Shown here: positions 46,243 through 61,109 of the stretch, one piece after another
Numbering within the stretch: the first letter of the stretch is position 1
How the letters are laid out: every line of letters starts with the position of its first letter
Source: Acidimicrobiaceae bacterium RAAP-2
GTDB taxonomy: Bacteria; Actinomycetota; Acidimicrobiia; Acidimicrobiales; RAAP-2
Length of the DNA stretch: 64,000 bases
Reading direction: 5' to 3'
Assembly: GCA_001443545.1 (NCBI GenBank)
Contig: LMAD01000003.1
Span: forward strand, 1 to 64,000
Position numbers and translations under genes: made by a program
The notes under the pieces: model-generated
Told to the model about the DNA's origin: nothing
Databases searched by the model: none
The model's input: the letters and a program-made list of their open reading frames with translations, nothing else

Positions 46243-46544
46243 AGCGCCTCCCCACACTTACGGCAGACGCGCACCTTGGTGCCGTCGGCGTCCGCGAAGC
46301 CGACCTTGGCCGGCCCCTTGTGCGCGTCACACCACAGTGCGACGTTCGACACGTGCAGCGGCATCAACTTGTCGATGATCCCGGCCTGCATCATGGCCCC
46401 GGTCTGCTTCGTGTGGCGCTTGGCGATGTTCAGCCCGTCGAGCACCACTCGGTCGGTCTGGGGCATCGCCTCTTCGACCATCGCTCGCTCGCCACGGAAC
46501 TTGCCGGCGACCACGAGCACGTCGTCACCCTTACGAATCTTCAT
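46239..46544 (-). CDS. rplX: 50S ribosomal protein L24
   Basis: A 101-residue L24, an assembly initiator. It starts [21 protein letters not shown] (KOW motif), has [10 protein letters not shown], and ends with a cysteine pair in VCRKCGEAL plus a Cys in LWCDAHKG. One-base overlap with rplN. Confidence 0.97.
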   Translation of the reverse strand: MKIRKGDDVLVVAGKFRGERAMVEEAMPQTDRVVLDGLNIAKRHTKQTGAMMQAGIIDKLMPLHVSNVALWCDAHKGPAKVGFADADGTKVRVCRKCGEAL

Positions 46545-46912
46545 TACAACACCTCCGGCGCCAGCGAAATGATTCGCATGAACTTCTTGTCGCGCAGCTC
46601 ACGGCCGACGGGCCCGAAGATACGGGTGCCTCGGGGCTGGAGCTGGTCGTTGATCAGCACGGCCGCGTTCTCGTCGAAGCGAATGTACGAACCGTCGGGA
46701 CGACGCTTCTCCTTGGCGGTGCGCACGACGACGCAGCGGACCACGTCGCCCTTCTTGACCGCGGCGCCCGGGATGGCGTCCTTCACCGTCGCGATGAAGA
46801 CGTCGCCGATCGAGGCGTAGCGACGCCTCGACCCGCCGAGCACGCGAATGCACAGCACTTCCTTGGCGCCCGAGTTGTCGGCCACCTTGAGTCGGGATTC
46901 CTGCTGGATCAT
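46544..46912 (-). CDS. rplN: 50S ribosomal protein L14
   Basis: A 122-residue L14 of exactly family length. It starts [21 protein letters not shown], with the [20 protein letters not shown] signature and the ending [10 protein letters not shown]. The ATG overlaps rpsQ by 4 bases; the longer upstream frame lies in rpsQ. Confidence 0.98.
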   Translation of the reverse strand: MIQQESRLKVADNSGAKEVLCIRVLGGSRRRYASIGDVFIATVKDAIPGAAVKKGDVVRCVVVRTAKEKRRPDGSYIRFDENAAVLINDQLQPRGTRIFGPVGRELRDKKFMRIISLAPEVL

Positions 46913-47187
46913 CGCGCACGCTCCACGATCTCGGTCAGACGCCACCGCTTCAGCTTCGACAACGGACGGGTCTCTTGGACCCGGACCCGGTCGCCGACCT
47001 TGGCCTCGTTCGCGCCGTCGTGCACGTAGAGCTTCTTCGTGCGCTGGACCGTCTTGCCGTACCGGGGGTGGCTCACCCGCTCGTTCACGGCCACGACCAG
47101 CGTCGCGTTCATCTTGTCCGACACGACGATGCCCTCACGGACCTTGCGGGGGTTCACGCGAGTCACTGGGTTGGTCTCGTCAGTCAT
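46909..47187 (-). CDS. rpsQ: 30S ribosomal protein S17
   Basis: A 92-residue S17, longer than the 84-residue E. coli form because of a short N-terminal [12 protein letters not shown] extension. The OB fold shows [38 protein letters not shown] and the [17 protein letters not shown] signature. A GTG one codon earlier is an alternative start. Confidence 0.97.
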   Translation of the reverse strand: MTDETNPVTRVNPRKVREGIVVSDKMNATLVVAVNERVSHPRYGKTVQRTKKLYVHDGANEAKVGDRVRVQETRPLSKLKRWRLTEIVERAR

Positions 47188-47420
47188 CACTCACCTGCTT
47201 CCTGGGCCTCGGCGGCCGCGATCTCACGCTCGCGCACGAAGGTGGCGAGTCGCGCGATGTCCTTGCGCACTTCGCGCAGCCGCGCGGAGTCGTCCAACTG
47301 GCCGGTGGCCAGCTGGAACCGGAGGTTGAACAACTCCCGACGCGTCTCACCGAGACGCTCCAGGAGCTCGTTGTCGCCGAGCTGACGTAGCTCGGCTCGG
47401 CGCTCACTGGTCTTGGCCAT
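47187..47420 (-). CDS. rpmC: 50S ribosomal protein L29
   Basis: A 77-residue two-helix L29 near the exit tunnel. It has [41 protein letters not shown] and an Ala/Glu-rich tail ([10 protein letters not shown]) absent from shorter homologues. One-base overlaps both sides (TAATG with rplP, TGATG with rpsQ). Confidence 0.97.
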   Translation of the reverse strand: MAKTSERRAELRQLGDNELLERLGETRRELFNLRFQLATGQLDDSARLREVRKDIARLATFVREREIAAAEAQEAGE

Positions 47421-47857
47421 TAGATCGTCACCTCCGGGGTGCCGTGCGTCCCGGGACGCACGACGAACTTCGCCTTGATGGGCAGTTTCTGAATCGCGCG
47501 CTCCATGGCGGCGCGGGCCAGGGTCTCGTCGACCCCACCGAGTTCGAACATGACGCGACCGGGCTTGACCACGGCGACCCAGAACTCGGGGTTGCCCTTG
47601 CCCGAACCCATGCGGGTCTCGGCCGGCTTCTGGGTGACCGGCTTGTCCGGGAAGACCCGGATCCACACCTTGCCACCACGACGGACGTGACGGGTCATCG
47701 CGATACGGGCCGCCTCGATCTGACGGGCGGTGATCCACCCAGCCTCGAGCGCCTGGATCCCGAAGTCACCGAAGATCAGCTCCGTGCCGCCCTTGGCCAT
47801 CCCGGTCATGCGGCCGCGCTGCTGCTTGCGGTGCTTCACCTTGCGGGGCATCAACAT
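47420..47857 (-). CDS. rplP: 50S ribosomal protein L16
   Basis: A 145-residue L16, next to the A-site tRNA. It starts [17 protein letters not shown], with GLQALE-like [21 protein letters not shown], the [21 protein letters not shown] segment and [19 protein letters not shown] lies 6 bases before this ATG. Confidence 0.98.
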   Translation of the reverse strand: MLMPRKVKHRKQQRGRMTGMAKGGTELIFGDFGIQALEAGWITARQIEAARIAMTRHVRRGGKVWIRVFPDKPVTQKPAETRMGSGKGNPEFWVAVVKPGRVMFELGGVDETLARAAMERAIQKLPIKAKFVVRPGTHGTPEVTI

Positions 47858-47859
47858 GA

Positions 47860-48789
47860 TTACTCCACGTCCTTTCGAAAGTGCGGCGTGTCGGTGTGAT
47901 CTTGCGCCGTACGACGCTCGATCTCCTCTTCGACGCTCAGCCGACGTTCGACGTCCTCGGGGGCGACCAGCAGGTCGACCGGCGGCGCCTCGACGACGAC
48001 CGGCGCGACGGGGGTCTCCACCTCAACCTCGGCGGCGCGACGGCGTCCACCACCGGCGCGCACGACGCCCTTGGGCGGCGCACCGGCGGCGACCGGGACG
48101 GCGTCGCCGGCGGCCATCGCGGCCTCGCGCACGATCTTCTCGTCGTTCGTCAACTGGTAGGGCAGGATGTCGCCCTTGTAGATCCACACCTTGACGCCGA
48201 TGCGCCCAGTCGAGGTACGAGCCTCGCGGAAGCCGTAGTCGATGTCCGCGCGCAGCGTGTGCAGCGGGACGCGACCCTCGCGGTAGGACTCCCGGCGCGA
48301 CATCTCCGCGCCGCCGAGTCGACCCGAGGCCTGGATCTTCACGCCCAGCGCGCCGGCCTTCTGCACGGTCTGGATGCCGCGCTTCATCGCCCGGCGGAAG
48401 GCCACGCGACGGATCAACTGGTCACAGATCCCCTGGGCGATCAGCGCCGCGTCGAGTTCGGGCTGCTTGATCTCTTGGATGTTCAACGAGATCTTGTTCT
48501 TCTGCCCGGTGATCTTCTCCAGGTCCTTCTTCAACCGGTCGGCCTCGCCGCCCCGTCGACCGATCACGATGCCCGGCCGGGCGGTGTGGATGTCGACGCG
48601 GATGCGGTCAGAGTTGCGCTCGATCTCGATGCGGCTCACCGCGGCGCTCTCGAGCTGACGGGTCAGGTAGTCGCGGATCTTCCAGTCCTCGACGACGAGC
48701 TCCTTGTAGCCCTTCTCCTTGAACCAACGCGACTTCCAGTCGGTCGTGATGCCGAGACGGAATCCGTAGGGATTTACCTTCTGACCCAT
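47860..48789 (-). CDS. rpsC: 30S ribosomal protein S3, with long C-terminal extension
   Basis: A 309-residue S3, forming the mRNA entry tunnel. It begins [21 protein letters not shown], with the KH domain ([20 protein letters not shown]) and the [21 protein letters not shown] signature. Residues beyond about 225 form an extra 80-residue tail rich in Ala, Val, Pro and Glu ([17 protein letters not shown]), longer than the E. coli form. It directly abuts rplV, which also has an acidic tail. Confidence 0.97.
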   Translation of the reverse strand: MGQKVNPYGFRLGITTDWKSRWFKEKGYKELVVEDWKIRDYLTRQLESAAVSRIEIERNSDRIRVDIHTARPGIVIGRRGGEADRLKKDLEKITGQKNKISLNIQEIKQPELDAALIAQGICDQLIRRVAFRRAMKRGIQTVQKAGALGVKIQASGRLGGAEMSRRESYREGRVPLHTLRADIDYGFREARTSTGRIGVKVWIYKGDILPYQLTNDEKIVREAAMAAGDAVPVAAGAPPKGVVRAGGGRRRAAEVEVETPVAPVVVEAPPVDLLVAPEDVERRLSVEEEIERRTAQDHTDTPHFRKDVE

Positions 48790-49446
48790 TTACTTCTCCG
48801 TCTCTTCGGTCTCGACGACCTCGGTCGCCTCGTCGGTCGCGAGCGCCTCATCGGTCGTCTCGTCGGTCGTAGCTTCAACAACGTCGGTGTTCACGTCGGT
48901 CACGACGTCGGTCTCGACCGCCTCGACGGCCTCGTTCTCCTCGAGCGCCTCGGCCTCCTGGGCCGCTTCGCGCTTGTTCAGACTCGCCTGCTGGTCGGCC
49001 CGCTTGCGCGAGGACGCCACCCGTCGGCTCCGCGAAGCCGTGGCCTGCGCGTTGCGCGCGGCGCGCAGCACCTCGAGGCGATCCTCCTCGAGCCGTGACA
49101 CGATCACCGTGATGTGGCAGGCGCGCTTCAGGATCTGTCCCGCCCGTCCGCGCGCCCGGGGCGAGAAGCGCTTCATCGTCACGCCCTCGTCGGCGAAGGC
49201 CGCCGACACGTACAGCTCATCGGCGGACAAGCCGTCGTTGTTCACGGCGTTGGCGACCGCCGAAGCGAGCACCTTGCCGACCACGTCGGCCGCCTCGCGG
49301 CTGGTGAGCGCGAGGATCTCGCGGGCCGTCTTCACGTCCTCACCGCGGATCAGGTTCAGCACCACGCGGGCCTTGCTGGCCGACATGTGGTACCCCCGCA
49401 GCACCGCCCGGGTGCCGGGACGCTCGTTGGTCTTGGGACCGGTCAT
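48790..49446 (-). CDS. rplV: 50S ribosomal protein L22, with long acidic tail
   Basis: A 218-residue L22, about twice the usual length. Residues to about 115 are the standard L22 fold lining the exit tunnel ([58 protein letters not shown]). A basic stretch ([16 protein letters not shown]) follows, then about 65 residues dominated by Thr, Asp, Glu and Val ([20 protein letters not shown]). The frame and third-position composition stay consistent to the stop, so the tail looks translated. Confidence 0.96.
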   Translation of the reverse strand: MTGPKTNERPGTRAVLRGYHMSASKARVVLNLIRGEDVKTAREILALTSREAADVVGKVLASAVANAVNNDGLSADELYVSAAFADEGVTMKRFSPRARGRAGQILKRACHITVIVSRLEEDRLEVLRAARNAQATASRSRRVASSRKRADQQASLNKREAAQEAEALEENEAVEAVETDVVTDVNTDVVEATTDETTDEALATDEATEVVETEETEK

Positions 49447-49724
49447 TATCGCCTACCCGTCTTTTCCTGGCCCGCGTGGAACTTAAACGTCCGCGTCGGG
49501 GCGAACTCGCCGAGCTTGTGTCCCACCATCGACTCGTTCACGAAGACCGGCACGTGGCGACGGCCGTCGTGGACGGCGAAGGTGTGCCCCACCATGTCGG
49601 GGATGACGGTCGATCGACGGCTCCAGGTCTTGATGACCTTCTTCTCGTTGGCCGCGTTCATCGCATCCACCTTCTTCAACAGGTGGGCGTCGATGAACGG
49701 ACCCTTCTTCAAGCTACGTGACAT
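49446..49724 (-). CDS. rpsS: 30S ribosomal protein S19
   Basis: A 92-residue S19 of the head. It reads [43 protein letters not shown] and [15 protein letters not shown], all typical. One-base overlap with rplV. Confidence 0.98.
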   Translation of the reverse strand: MSRSLKKGPFIDAHLLKKVDAMNAANEKKVIKTWSRRSTVIPDMVGHTFAVHDGRRHVPVFVNESMVGHKLGEFAPTRTFKFHAGQEKTGRR

Positions 49725-49727
49725 TTC

Positions 49728-50561
49728 CTACCTCCGCGATCCGCGTCCGCGACGACGACGAATGATGAGCGCGTCCGAGGACTTCGGCAAACGCGTACGA
49801 CCTTCTGGCTGACCCCACGGCGAGACCGGGTGACGTCCACCCGAGGTCTTGCCCTCACCACCACCGAGGGGGTGGTCGACGGGGTTCATGGCCACACCGC
49901 GGGTCTGGGGACGAATGCCCTTCCAGCGGTTTCGACCGGCCTTGCCGACCTTGATGAGCTCGTGCTCGGAGTTGCCGATCTCACCGAGGGTGGCGCGGCA
50001 GTCGATCGGGACGCGGCGCATCTCGGTCGAGGGCAGGCGCAGGGTGGCGAAACCGCCATCCTTGGCGACCAACTGGACGCTCATGCCGGCGCTGCGCGCC
50101 ATCTTGCCGCCGCCACCGGGGCGCAACTCGACGTTGTGCACGGTCGAACCGGTCGGGATGAATCGCATCGGCAGGGCGTTGCCCGTGCGGATGTCGGCCT
50201 TGGGACCGGAGGCGACGACGTCGCCGACCTTGAGTCCCTGGGCGGCCAGGATGTAGCGCTTCTCGCCGTCGGCGTAGTGCAGCAGGGCGATGCGGCACGA
50301 GCGGTTCGGGTCGTACTCGATCGCCGCGACCGTGGCTGGTACGCCGTCCTTGTTGCGCTTGAAGTCGATGATGCGGTACTGCTGCTTGTGGCCACCGCCG
50401 CGGTGACGCGACGTCTTGCGGCCGTAGCTGTTGCGTCCACCCGTACGGGGCTTGGGCGCCAGCAGCGACTTCTCGGGGCGGTCCTTGGTGATCTCGACGA
50501 AGTCCGAGACCGTCTGGAACCGGCGGCCCGGGCTCGTTGGTTTACGGTGACGCAGTGCCAT
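49728..50561 (-). CDS. rplB: 50S ribosomal protein L2
   Basis: A 277-residue L2, close to the peptidyl-transferase centre. It has [38 protein letters not shown], and the C-terminal [22 protein letters not shown] containing the conserved His. It is complete. Confidence 0.98.
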   Translation of the reverse strand: MALRHRKPTSPGRRFQTVSDFVEITKDRPEKSLLAPKPRTGGRNSYGRKTSRHRGGGHKQQYRIIDFKRNKDGVPATVAAIEYDPNRSCRIALLHYADGEKRYILAAQGLKVGDVVASGPKADIRTGNALPMRFIPTGSTVHNVELRPGGGGKMARSAGMSVQLVAKDGGFATLRLPSTEMRRVPIDCRATLGEIGNSEHELIKVGKAGRNRWKGIRPQTRGVAMNPVDHPLGGGEGKTSGGRHPVSPWGQPEGRTRLPKSSDALIIRRRRGRGSRR

Positions 50562-50569
50562 GGCGTTCC

Positions 50570-50860
50570 TTAGTTCTCGAAGAGGTTGATCGTGTCGCCC
50601 TGGCGCAGGGTGACGATGGCGCGCTTGGAGCCGGGACGCGATCCGCGCACCCCGGTGCGCAGGTTGCGGGTCGACTTGCCCTTGCGGTTGAGCGTGTTGA
50701 CGTTGACGACCTTCACGTTGAAGGCCTGCTCGACGGCGTTACGCACGTCGATCTTGGTGGCCCGCGGGTCCACGACGAAGACGTAGGTGCCCCGGTCCAT
50801 CAGGGCGTAGGTCTTCTCGGAGACGACCGGGCGAATCAGGATGCTCATGGCGTCGCGCAT
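50570..50860 (-). CDS. rplW: 50S ribosomal protein L23
   Basis: A 96-residue L23, docking site of trigger factor and SRP at the exit tunnel. It has [44 protein letters not shown] and a C-terminal [11 protein letters not shown]. One-base overlap (TGATG) with rplD. Confidence 0.98.
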   Translation of the reverse strand: MRDAMSILIRPVVSEKTYALMDRGTYVFVVDPRATKIDVRNAVEQAFNVKVVNVNTLNRKGKSTRNLRTGVRGSRPGSKRAIVTLRQGDTINLFEN

Positions 50861-51540
50861 CAGTTGTCCTCCTTGGCCCGCGGCAGCGTGGCGTCGGTGA
50901 AGAGCACCCAGTCCGCTTCGAGCACGTCGTATGCGTTGATCTCGCCGGCGTCGATGGTCTTGACGTGGTCGAGGTTGTTGAACGAGAAGAACGCGACGGC
51001 GTCTTCGCGGCTCAGGACCACGAGGACCTTGCCGTCGAGGCCCAGCGCACCGAGCGCGGCGAGCGCCGACTTGGTCTTGGGCTCACTCCAGGCGTCGAAG
51101 GAGTCGATCAGGGCGACGCGCGACTCACTCGCGCGGTCCGACAGCGCGCAGTAGAGCGCGAGTCGGATCATCTTCTTGGGCGTCTTCTGGTCGTACTTGC
51201 GCGGCTTGGGTCCGAGCGCGATACCACCGCCCGGGTAGTGCGGCGCACGGATCGTGCCCTGACGGGCCCCGCCGGTGCCCTTCTGGCGGAACGGCTTCTT
51301 GCCACCACCGCGGACTTCTTTGCGGGTCTTGGTGGACTGGGTGCCGGACCGCTTCGCGGCGAGCTGGGCCGTCACCACCTGGTGCAGCACGGCCATGTTC
51401 GGCTCGATGCCGAAGATCGTGGGCTCCAGCTCGACCGTGTCCAGGGTCGCGCCGTCGAGGCTGCGCCGCGCGACGCTGCGCGCGACGGGCTCGGGTCGGT
51501 CCTTCTTGACCGGTCCGCGCAGGGTAAAGACGTCGCTCAT
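50860..51540 (-). CDS. rplD: 50S ribosomal protein L4
   Basis: A 226-residue L4, part of the exit tunnel and, in enterobacteria, the autoregulator of the S10 operon. Its tunnel loop reads GGGKKPFRQKGTGGARQGTIRAPHYPGGG in pieces RQKGTGGARQGT and APHYPGGGIALGPKPR. The C-terminus has LVVLSREDA and LFTDATLPRAKE. Start overlaps rplC by 4 bases. Confidence 0.98.
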   Translation of the reverse strand: MSDVFTLRGPVKKDRPEPVARSVARRSLDGATLDTVELEPTIFGIEPNMAVLHQVVTAQLAAKRSGTQSTKTRKEVRGGGKKPFRQKGTGGARQGTIRAPHYPGGGIALGPKPRKYDQKTPKKMIRLALYCALSDRASESRVALIDSFDAWSEPKTKSALAALGALGLDGKVLVVLSREDAVAFFSFNNLDHVKTIDAGEINAYDVLEADWVLFTDATLPRAKEDN

Positions 51541-52196
51541 CGCAGACCTCCGGCCTTCATCGGGTTCTTCACCGAGGTGCGCAGCACCACGACGCCGCCG
51601 CGGGGACCGGGGACGGCCCCCTTGACCAGGACGAGGTGACGCTCGACGTCGACGCCGATCACCTCGAGGTTGGTGGTGGTCACCTGGCCGCCACCCATCC
51701 GACCGGCCATGCGCGTGCCCTTGAACACGCGACCCGGGGTCGAACAGGCGCCGATGGAGCCCGGCGCACGGTGGTGCTTGTGGTTACCGTGCGCGTGGCC
51801 CTGGCCCTTGAAGTTGTGGCGCTTCATGCCACCGGCGAAGCCCTTGCCCTTGGAGACGGCGGTGGCGTCGATCTTCTCGCCCTTCTCGAAGGCGCTCGCC
51901 AGGATCTCCTGACCCACGACGTAACCCGAGACGTCGTCGAGGCGTAGCTCGACGAGCTTGGTGCCCGGGGCCACGCCGGCCTTCTCGAAGTGCCCCAGCT
52001 CGGGCTTGGTCAGGGTGCTGGCCCGACGGGTACCCCAGGTCACCTGGACGGCGCTGTAGCCCTCCTTCTCGGGGGTCTTCACCTGGACGACGCGGGCCGG
52101 GCTCACCCGTACCACCGTGACGGGAATGGCCCGGTTCTGGTCGTCCCAGATCTGGGTCATGCCCACCTTCTCGCCGACGATCGCTTTGGTCGCCAC
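51537..52196 (-). CDS. rplC: 50S ribosomal protein L3
   Basis: A 219-residue L3. It begins ATKAIVGEKVGMTQIWDDQN and has GKGFAGGMKRHNFKGQGHAHG, HHRAPGSIGACSTPGRVFKG and GRMGGGQVTTTNLEVIGVD, the peptidyl-transferase-approaching loop. It is separated from rpsJ by a 210-base structured gap, while every other S10-operon junction is tight. Confidence 0.98.
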   Translation of the reverse strand: MATKAIVGEKVGMTQIWDDQNRAIPVTVVRVSPARVVQVKTPEKEGYSAVQVTWGTRRASTLTKPELGHFEKAGVAPGTKLVELRLDDVSGYVVGQEILASAFEKGEKIDATAVSKGKGFAGGMKRHNFKGQGHAHGNHKHHRAPGSIGACSTPGRVFKGTRMAGRMGGGQVTTTNLEVIGVDVERHLVLVKGAVPGPRGGVVVLRTSVKNPMKAGGLR

Positions 52197-52242
52197 GTTT
52201 GCCTCTCTCTGCTGTTCTGAGCGTCGGTTCCCGACACACAGA

Positions 52243-52275
52243 CGCTCCGTTCAGGTGATAAACCCGAACGGAGCG
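52243..52275 (-). promoter_or_regulatory. Large hairpin in the leader of rplC
   Basis: A 14-base-pair stem (arms 52243-52256 and 52262-52275; one G-U pair in the minus transcript) with a 5-base loop lies about 47 bases before the rplC start. The promoter-proximal-distal arm GACGCTC (52241-52247) can also pair with GAGCGTC (52219-52225). It may be a ribosomal-protein autoregulatory leader. The rest of the 52197-52406 gap holds no gene. Confidence 0.6.
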
Positions 52276-52370
52276 CTCGACTGGTTCGGTTCAGCGTCCC
52301 TCCGAGGAGGCAACTGAACACATCACTTTTCCCACCCCGTAAGGCGGGCTACCTACCGTACACCATCGGA

Positions 52371-52398
52371 CCCCGCCGGCGCAAAGGCGCCGACGGGG
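52371..52398 (-). terminator. Terminator-like hairpin after rpsJ
   Basis: A 12-base-pair stem (one G-U pair in the minus transcript) with a 4-base loop, starting 8 bases past the rpsJ stop. No T-run follows, so termination would be partial or Rho-linked; it may also be an mRNA processing signal separating the str and S10 parts. Confidence 0.55.
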
Positions 52399-52406
52399 TC
52401 GACGGG

Positions 52407-52730
52407 TCAACCTTGACGAATCTTGATCTCGATGTCCACGCCGGCGGGCAGGTCGAGTCGCTGGAGCGAGTCGACCGTCTTGGCCGTGTGGTCAACGATG
52501 TCGAGCAGGCGCTTGTGCACGCGCATCTCGAAGTGCTCGCGGCTGTCCTTGTGCTTGTGGGGACCGCGAACCACCGTGTACCGGTGGGTCTCGGTCGGCA
52601 GCGGCACCGGTCCCTGGACGCGGGCGTTGGTCCGTTCGACCGTCTGGACGATCTTCGCCGTTGACTGGTCGAGGACTCCGTGGTCGAAGGCCTTCAGCCG
52701 GATCCGGATCATTTGACGGTTGTCGGCCAC
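52407..52730 (-). CDS. rpsJ: 30S ribosomal protein S10
   Basis: A 107-residue S10 (NusE), also an antitermination partner of NusB. It has [43 protein letters not shown] and [16 protein letters not shown]. It starts two bases after tuf, so it is transcribed with the str operon, whereas the rest of the S10 operon follows after a gap. Confidence 0.98.
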   Translation of the reverse strand: MADNRQMIRIRLKAFDHGVLDQSTAKIVQTVERTNARVQGPVPLPTETHRYTVVRGPHKHKDSREHFEMRVHKRLLDIVDHTAKTVDSLQRLDLPAGVDIEIKIRQG

Positions 52731-52732
52731 GA

Positions 52733-53920
<1,188 letters not shown>

Positions 53921-54031
53921 TGTCGGGGACTAACTTTCTCTCTCGTGACGGGCCCGCGGTGGACTCGTCTGGTTTCTTGCGGCCCGCCCCGACGACGGTT
54001 TGGACCTGGTATGCACTGGTTGCCCAGCCTC

Positions 54032-56122
54032 CTACGCGCCAGTGGCCTTCGCGACGATCTCCTTGGCGATCGCGTCTGGGACTTCCGCGTACGAGTGGAA
54101 CTGCATGGTGTACGTCGCGCGCCCCTGGGTGCGCGAGCGCAGGTCAGTAGCGTAGCCGAACATGTCGGCCAGTGGCACCAGCGCGCGTATTGCCTGGCTG
54201 TTGCCCCTCTGCTCCATGCCCTCGATCCGGCCACGCCGACTCGAAAGGTCACCGATGACGTCGCCCATGTAGTCCTCGGGGGTCACGACCTCCACGGCCA
54301 TGACCGGCTCCAACAGGACGGGGTTGGCCAGACGGGCGGCCTTCTTCACCGCGATCGACCCGGCGATCTTGAAGGCCATCTCCGAGGAGTCCACGTCGTG
54401 GTAGCTGCCGAAGGTGAGTCGCACGCGCACGTCGACGACCTGGTAGCCGGCGAGCACGCCCGAGGTCAGCGCCTCGGTGATGCCCTGGTTGACCGGCTGG
54501 ATGTACTCCTTGGGGATCACGCCGCCGGTGATCTCGTCGACGAACTCGTAGCCGCCGCCGGGGCCGGTGGGCTCCAGGGTGATCACGACGTGGCCGTACT
54601 GGCCCTTGCCACCGGTCTGGCGGACGTACTTCTCTTCGACCTTCTCGACCTTCTTGCGGATCGTCTCGCGGTAGGCCACCTGGGGCTTACCGACGTTGGC
54701 GTCCACCGAGAACTCGCGAAGCATCCGGTCGACCAGCACCTCGAGGTGCAACTCGCCCATGCCCGAGATGACCGTCTGGCCGGTCTCTTCGTCGGTGCGC
54801 ACGCGGAAGGTCGGGTCCTCCTCGGAGAGCGCGTAGAGCGCCTTGCCGAGTTTCTCCTGGTCGGCCTTGGTCTTGGGCTCGACGGCGACGTGGATGACCG
54901 GTTCGGGGAAGGTCAGGGTCTCGAGCTGGACCGGACTCGAGGTGTCCGACAGCGTGTCGCCCGTCGTGACCTGCTTCAAGCCGACCGCGGCGACGATGTC
55001 ACCGGTGCGGATCGTGTCGAGGTCCTCGCGGTTGTTCGCGTGCATCAACAGCAGACGGCCCAACCGCTCCTTCTTCATGCCCTTGGTCGTGTTGACGACC
55101 GTCTCGCCCTTGTCGAGGGAGCCCGAGTAGACGCGCAGGTAGGTCAGCTTGCCGACGTAGGGGTCGGTCATGATCTTGAAGGCGAGCGCCGAGAAGGGCT
55201 CGTCGTCGCTGGGCTTGCGCTCCACGACCTCGTCCTTGCCGGGCTTGGTCCCCTGGGTCGGGGGCAGGTCCACCGGCGAGGGCAGGTAGTTCACGACGGC
55301 GTCGAGCATCGGCTGGACGCCCTTGTTCTTGAAGGCGGTCCCGTTGAGGATCGGCACGCAGTGGTTCTCGAGGGTGCCCACGCGCAGCGCCCGGCGGATG
55401 TCCTCGGGGGTGATCGTCTCTTCGCCGAGCACCTTCTCCATGAGCTCGTCGTCGAACGTGGTCAGCACGTCGAGCAGGATCGTGTGGTACTCCTCGGCCT
55501 GGGCGCGAAGCTCCTCGGGGATTGCTACCTCGTCGTAGTTCTCGCCCCGGTCGTCGTCGTGCCAGATCAGGGCCTTCATCGTCGTGAGGTCGATCAGTCC
55601 CTGGTAGTTCGATTCGGCACCGATCGGCAACTGGATGACCGCGGGCACGCAGTCGAGGCGGTCGGCGATCATGTCGACGCACCGGAAGAAGTCGGCCCCG
55701 ACGCGGTCCATCTTGTTCACGAAGCAGATGCGCGGCACGTGGTACTTGTTGGCCTGGCGCCAGACCGTCTCGGTCTGGGGCTCCACGCCCGCCACGGCGT
55801 CAAAGACCGCCACGGCGCCGTCGAGCACCCGCAGCGAGCGCTCGACCTCGACCGTGAAGTCGACGTGGCCGGGGGTGTCGATGATGTTGATCCGGTGGCC
55901 GTCCCAGTAACAGGTGGTCGCGGCCGAGGTGATGGTGATGCCGCGCTCTTGCTCCTGGACCATCCAGTCCATGGTCGCGGCGCCCTCGTGGACCTCGCCG
56001 ATCTTGTAGTTCTTGCCCGTGTAGAACAGGATCCGTTCGGTCGTCGTGGTCTTACCGGCGTCGATGTGCGCCATAATGCCAATGTTGCGAACCTTATCCA
56101 GCGGGATTTCGCGTGCGGTCAT
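54032..56122 (-). CDS. fusA: Elongation factor G
   Basis: EF-G drives translocation with GTP. The 696-residue protein has [50 protein letters not shown] and [10 protein letters not shown] in the GTPase domain. It continues with the EF-G domains II-V ([41 protein letters not shown]). The ATG at 56120-56122 is chosen because residues before it are rpsG in another frame. Confidence 0.98.
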   Translation of the reverse strand: MTAREIPLDKVRNIGIMAHIDAGKTTTTERILFYTGKNYKIGEVHEGAATMDWMVQEQERGITITSAATTCYWDGHRINIIDTPGHVDFTVEVERSLRVLDGAVAVFDAVAGVEPQTETVWRQANKYHVPRICFVNKMDRVGADFFRCVDMIADRLDCVPAVIQLPIGAESNYQGLIDLTTMKALIWHDDDRGENYDEVAIPEELRAQAEEYHTILLDVLTTFDDELMEKVLGEETITPEDIRRALRVGTLENHCVPILNGTAFKNKGVQPMLDAVVNYLPSPVDLPPTQGTKPGKDEVVERKPSDDEPFSALAFKIMTDPYVGKLTYLRVYSGSLDKGETVVNTTKGMKKERLGRLLLMHANNREDLDTIRTGDIVAAVGLKQVTTGDTLSDTSSPVQLETLTFPEPVIHVAVEPKTKADQEKLGKALYALSEEDPTFRVRTDEETGQTVISGMGELHLEVLVDRMLREFSVDANVGKPQVAYRETIRKKVEKVEEKYVRQTGGKGQYGHVVITLEPTGPGGGYEFVDEITGGVIPKEYIQPVNQGITEALTSGVLAGYQVVDVRVRLTFGSYHDVDSSEMAFKIAGSIAVKKAARLANPVLLEPVMAVEVVTPEDYMGDVIGDLSSRRGRIEGMEQRGNSQAIRALVPLADMFGYATDLRSRTQGRATYTMQFHSYAEVPDAIAKEIVAKATGA

Positions 56123-56144
56123 AGTGATCGGGTTATCTCTCTCG

Positions 56145-56615
56145 TTACCAGCGGTAGTGCGCGAAGGCCTTGTTGGACTCGGCCATCTTGGCCATGTCTT
56201 CGCGACGTTTGACGGCCGCCCCGACGCCGTTGGCGGCGTCGATGATCTCATTGGCGAGACGCTCGGCCATCGTCTTCTCCCGACGCTTCTTGGCGAAGTC
56301 GGTGAGCCAGCGGATGGCCAGGGTCGTCGCCCGGCGGGGCCGGACTTCGACGGGGACCTGGTAGGTCGTCCCGCCCACCCGGCGGCTGCGGACCTCCAGC
56401 TCGGGACGTACGTTCTCGAGGGCGCGCTTCAGGGTCGCGACGGGGTCGCCACCGGCCTTCTGCTCGACGGTCTCCAGGGCGGTGTAGACGATGCGCTCGG
56501 CGATCGTGCGCTTGCCGCGCTCCAGGATCTTGTTCGTCACCTGGGTCACCAGCACCGACTTGTAGATCGGGTCGGGGACCAGTTCACGGCGCTCGGCGGG
56601 TCCTTTGCGAGGCAT
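56145..56615 (-). CDS. rpsG: 30S ribosomal protein S7
   Basis: A 156-residue S7, nucleating the subunit head. It starts [21 protein letters not shown] and has [39 protein letters not shown] in two pieces, and the ending KAFAHYRW. One-base overlap with rpsL. Confidence 0.98.
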   Translation of the reverse strand: MPRKGPAERRELVPDPIYKSVLVTQVTNKILERGKRTIAERIVYTALETVEQKAGGDPVATLKRALENVRPELEVRSRRVGGTTYQVPVEVRPRRATTLAIRWLTDFAKKRREKTMAERLANEIIDAANGVGAAVKRREDMAKMAESNKAFAHYRW

Positions 56616-56986
56616 TAGCTCTCCTTCTTGGCGCCGTAGCGGCTACGGGCCTGCTTGCGGTCGCGCACGCCCGAGGTGTCGAGCGCGCCGCGGATGATCT
56701 TGTAACGCACACCCGGGAGGTCCTTGACACGACCACCGCGGACCAGGACGATCGAGTGCTCCTGGAGGTTGTGGCCGACGCCCGGGATGTAGGCCGTGAC
56801 CTCGACGCCCGAGGTGAGTCGGACACGGGCCACCTTGCGCAACGCCGAGTTCGGCTTCTTGGGCGTGACCGTGTGCACGCGGGTGCACACGCCGCGCCGC
56901 TGGGGCGCACCCTTCAGCGCCGGCGTCTTGGTCTTGGATACTTTGTCCTGCCGGCCCTTGCGGACCAGTTGCGCGATGGTGGGCAC
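56615..56986 (-). CDS. rpsL: 30S ribosomal protein S12
   Basis: A 123-residue S12 at the decoding centre. It starts (GTG) [19 protein letters not shown] and contains [17 protein letters not shown] with the Lys42/43 region and [16 protein letters not shown] with the Lys88 position. These lysines are the usual sites of streptomycin-resistance mutations and look wild type here. A GAGG ribosome-binding site precedes the GTG at 56984-56986. The longer open frame is leader. Confidence 0.98.
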   Translation of the reverse strand: MPTIAQLVRKGRQDKVSKTKTPALKGAPQRRGVCTRVHTVTPKKPNSALRKVARVRLTSGVEVTAYIPGVGHNLQEHSIVLVRGGRVKDLPGVRYKIIRGALDTSGVRDRKQARSRYGAKKES

Positions 56987-57048
56987 GCGAAACCTCTTCT
57001 CGATGTACTTCGTTTGGCGGACCGACGACGTCGGCACGCGGACTGTCA

Positions 57049-57078
57049 ATTCTACGACACGGCGGCCGTCAACGGCAA
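57049..57078 (-). promoter_or_regulatory. Candidate promoter of rpsL (str operon)
   Basis: Minus-strand TTGCCG (57073-57078) and TAGAAT (57049-57054) are 18 bases apart, giving a leader of roughly 55 bases before rpsL. The -10 is identical to that of the infA promoter. Confidence 0.55.
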
Positions 57079-57083
57079 ACCGC

Positions 57084-61105
<4,022 letters not shown>

Positions 61106-61109
<4 letters not shown>

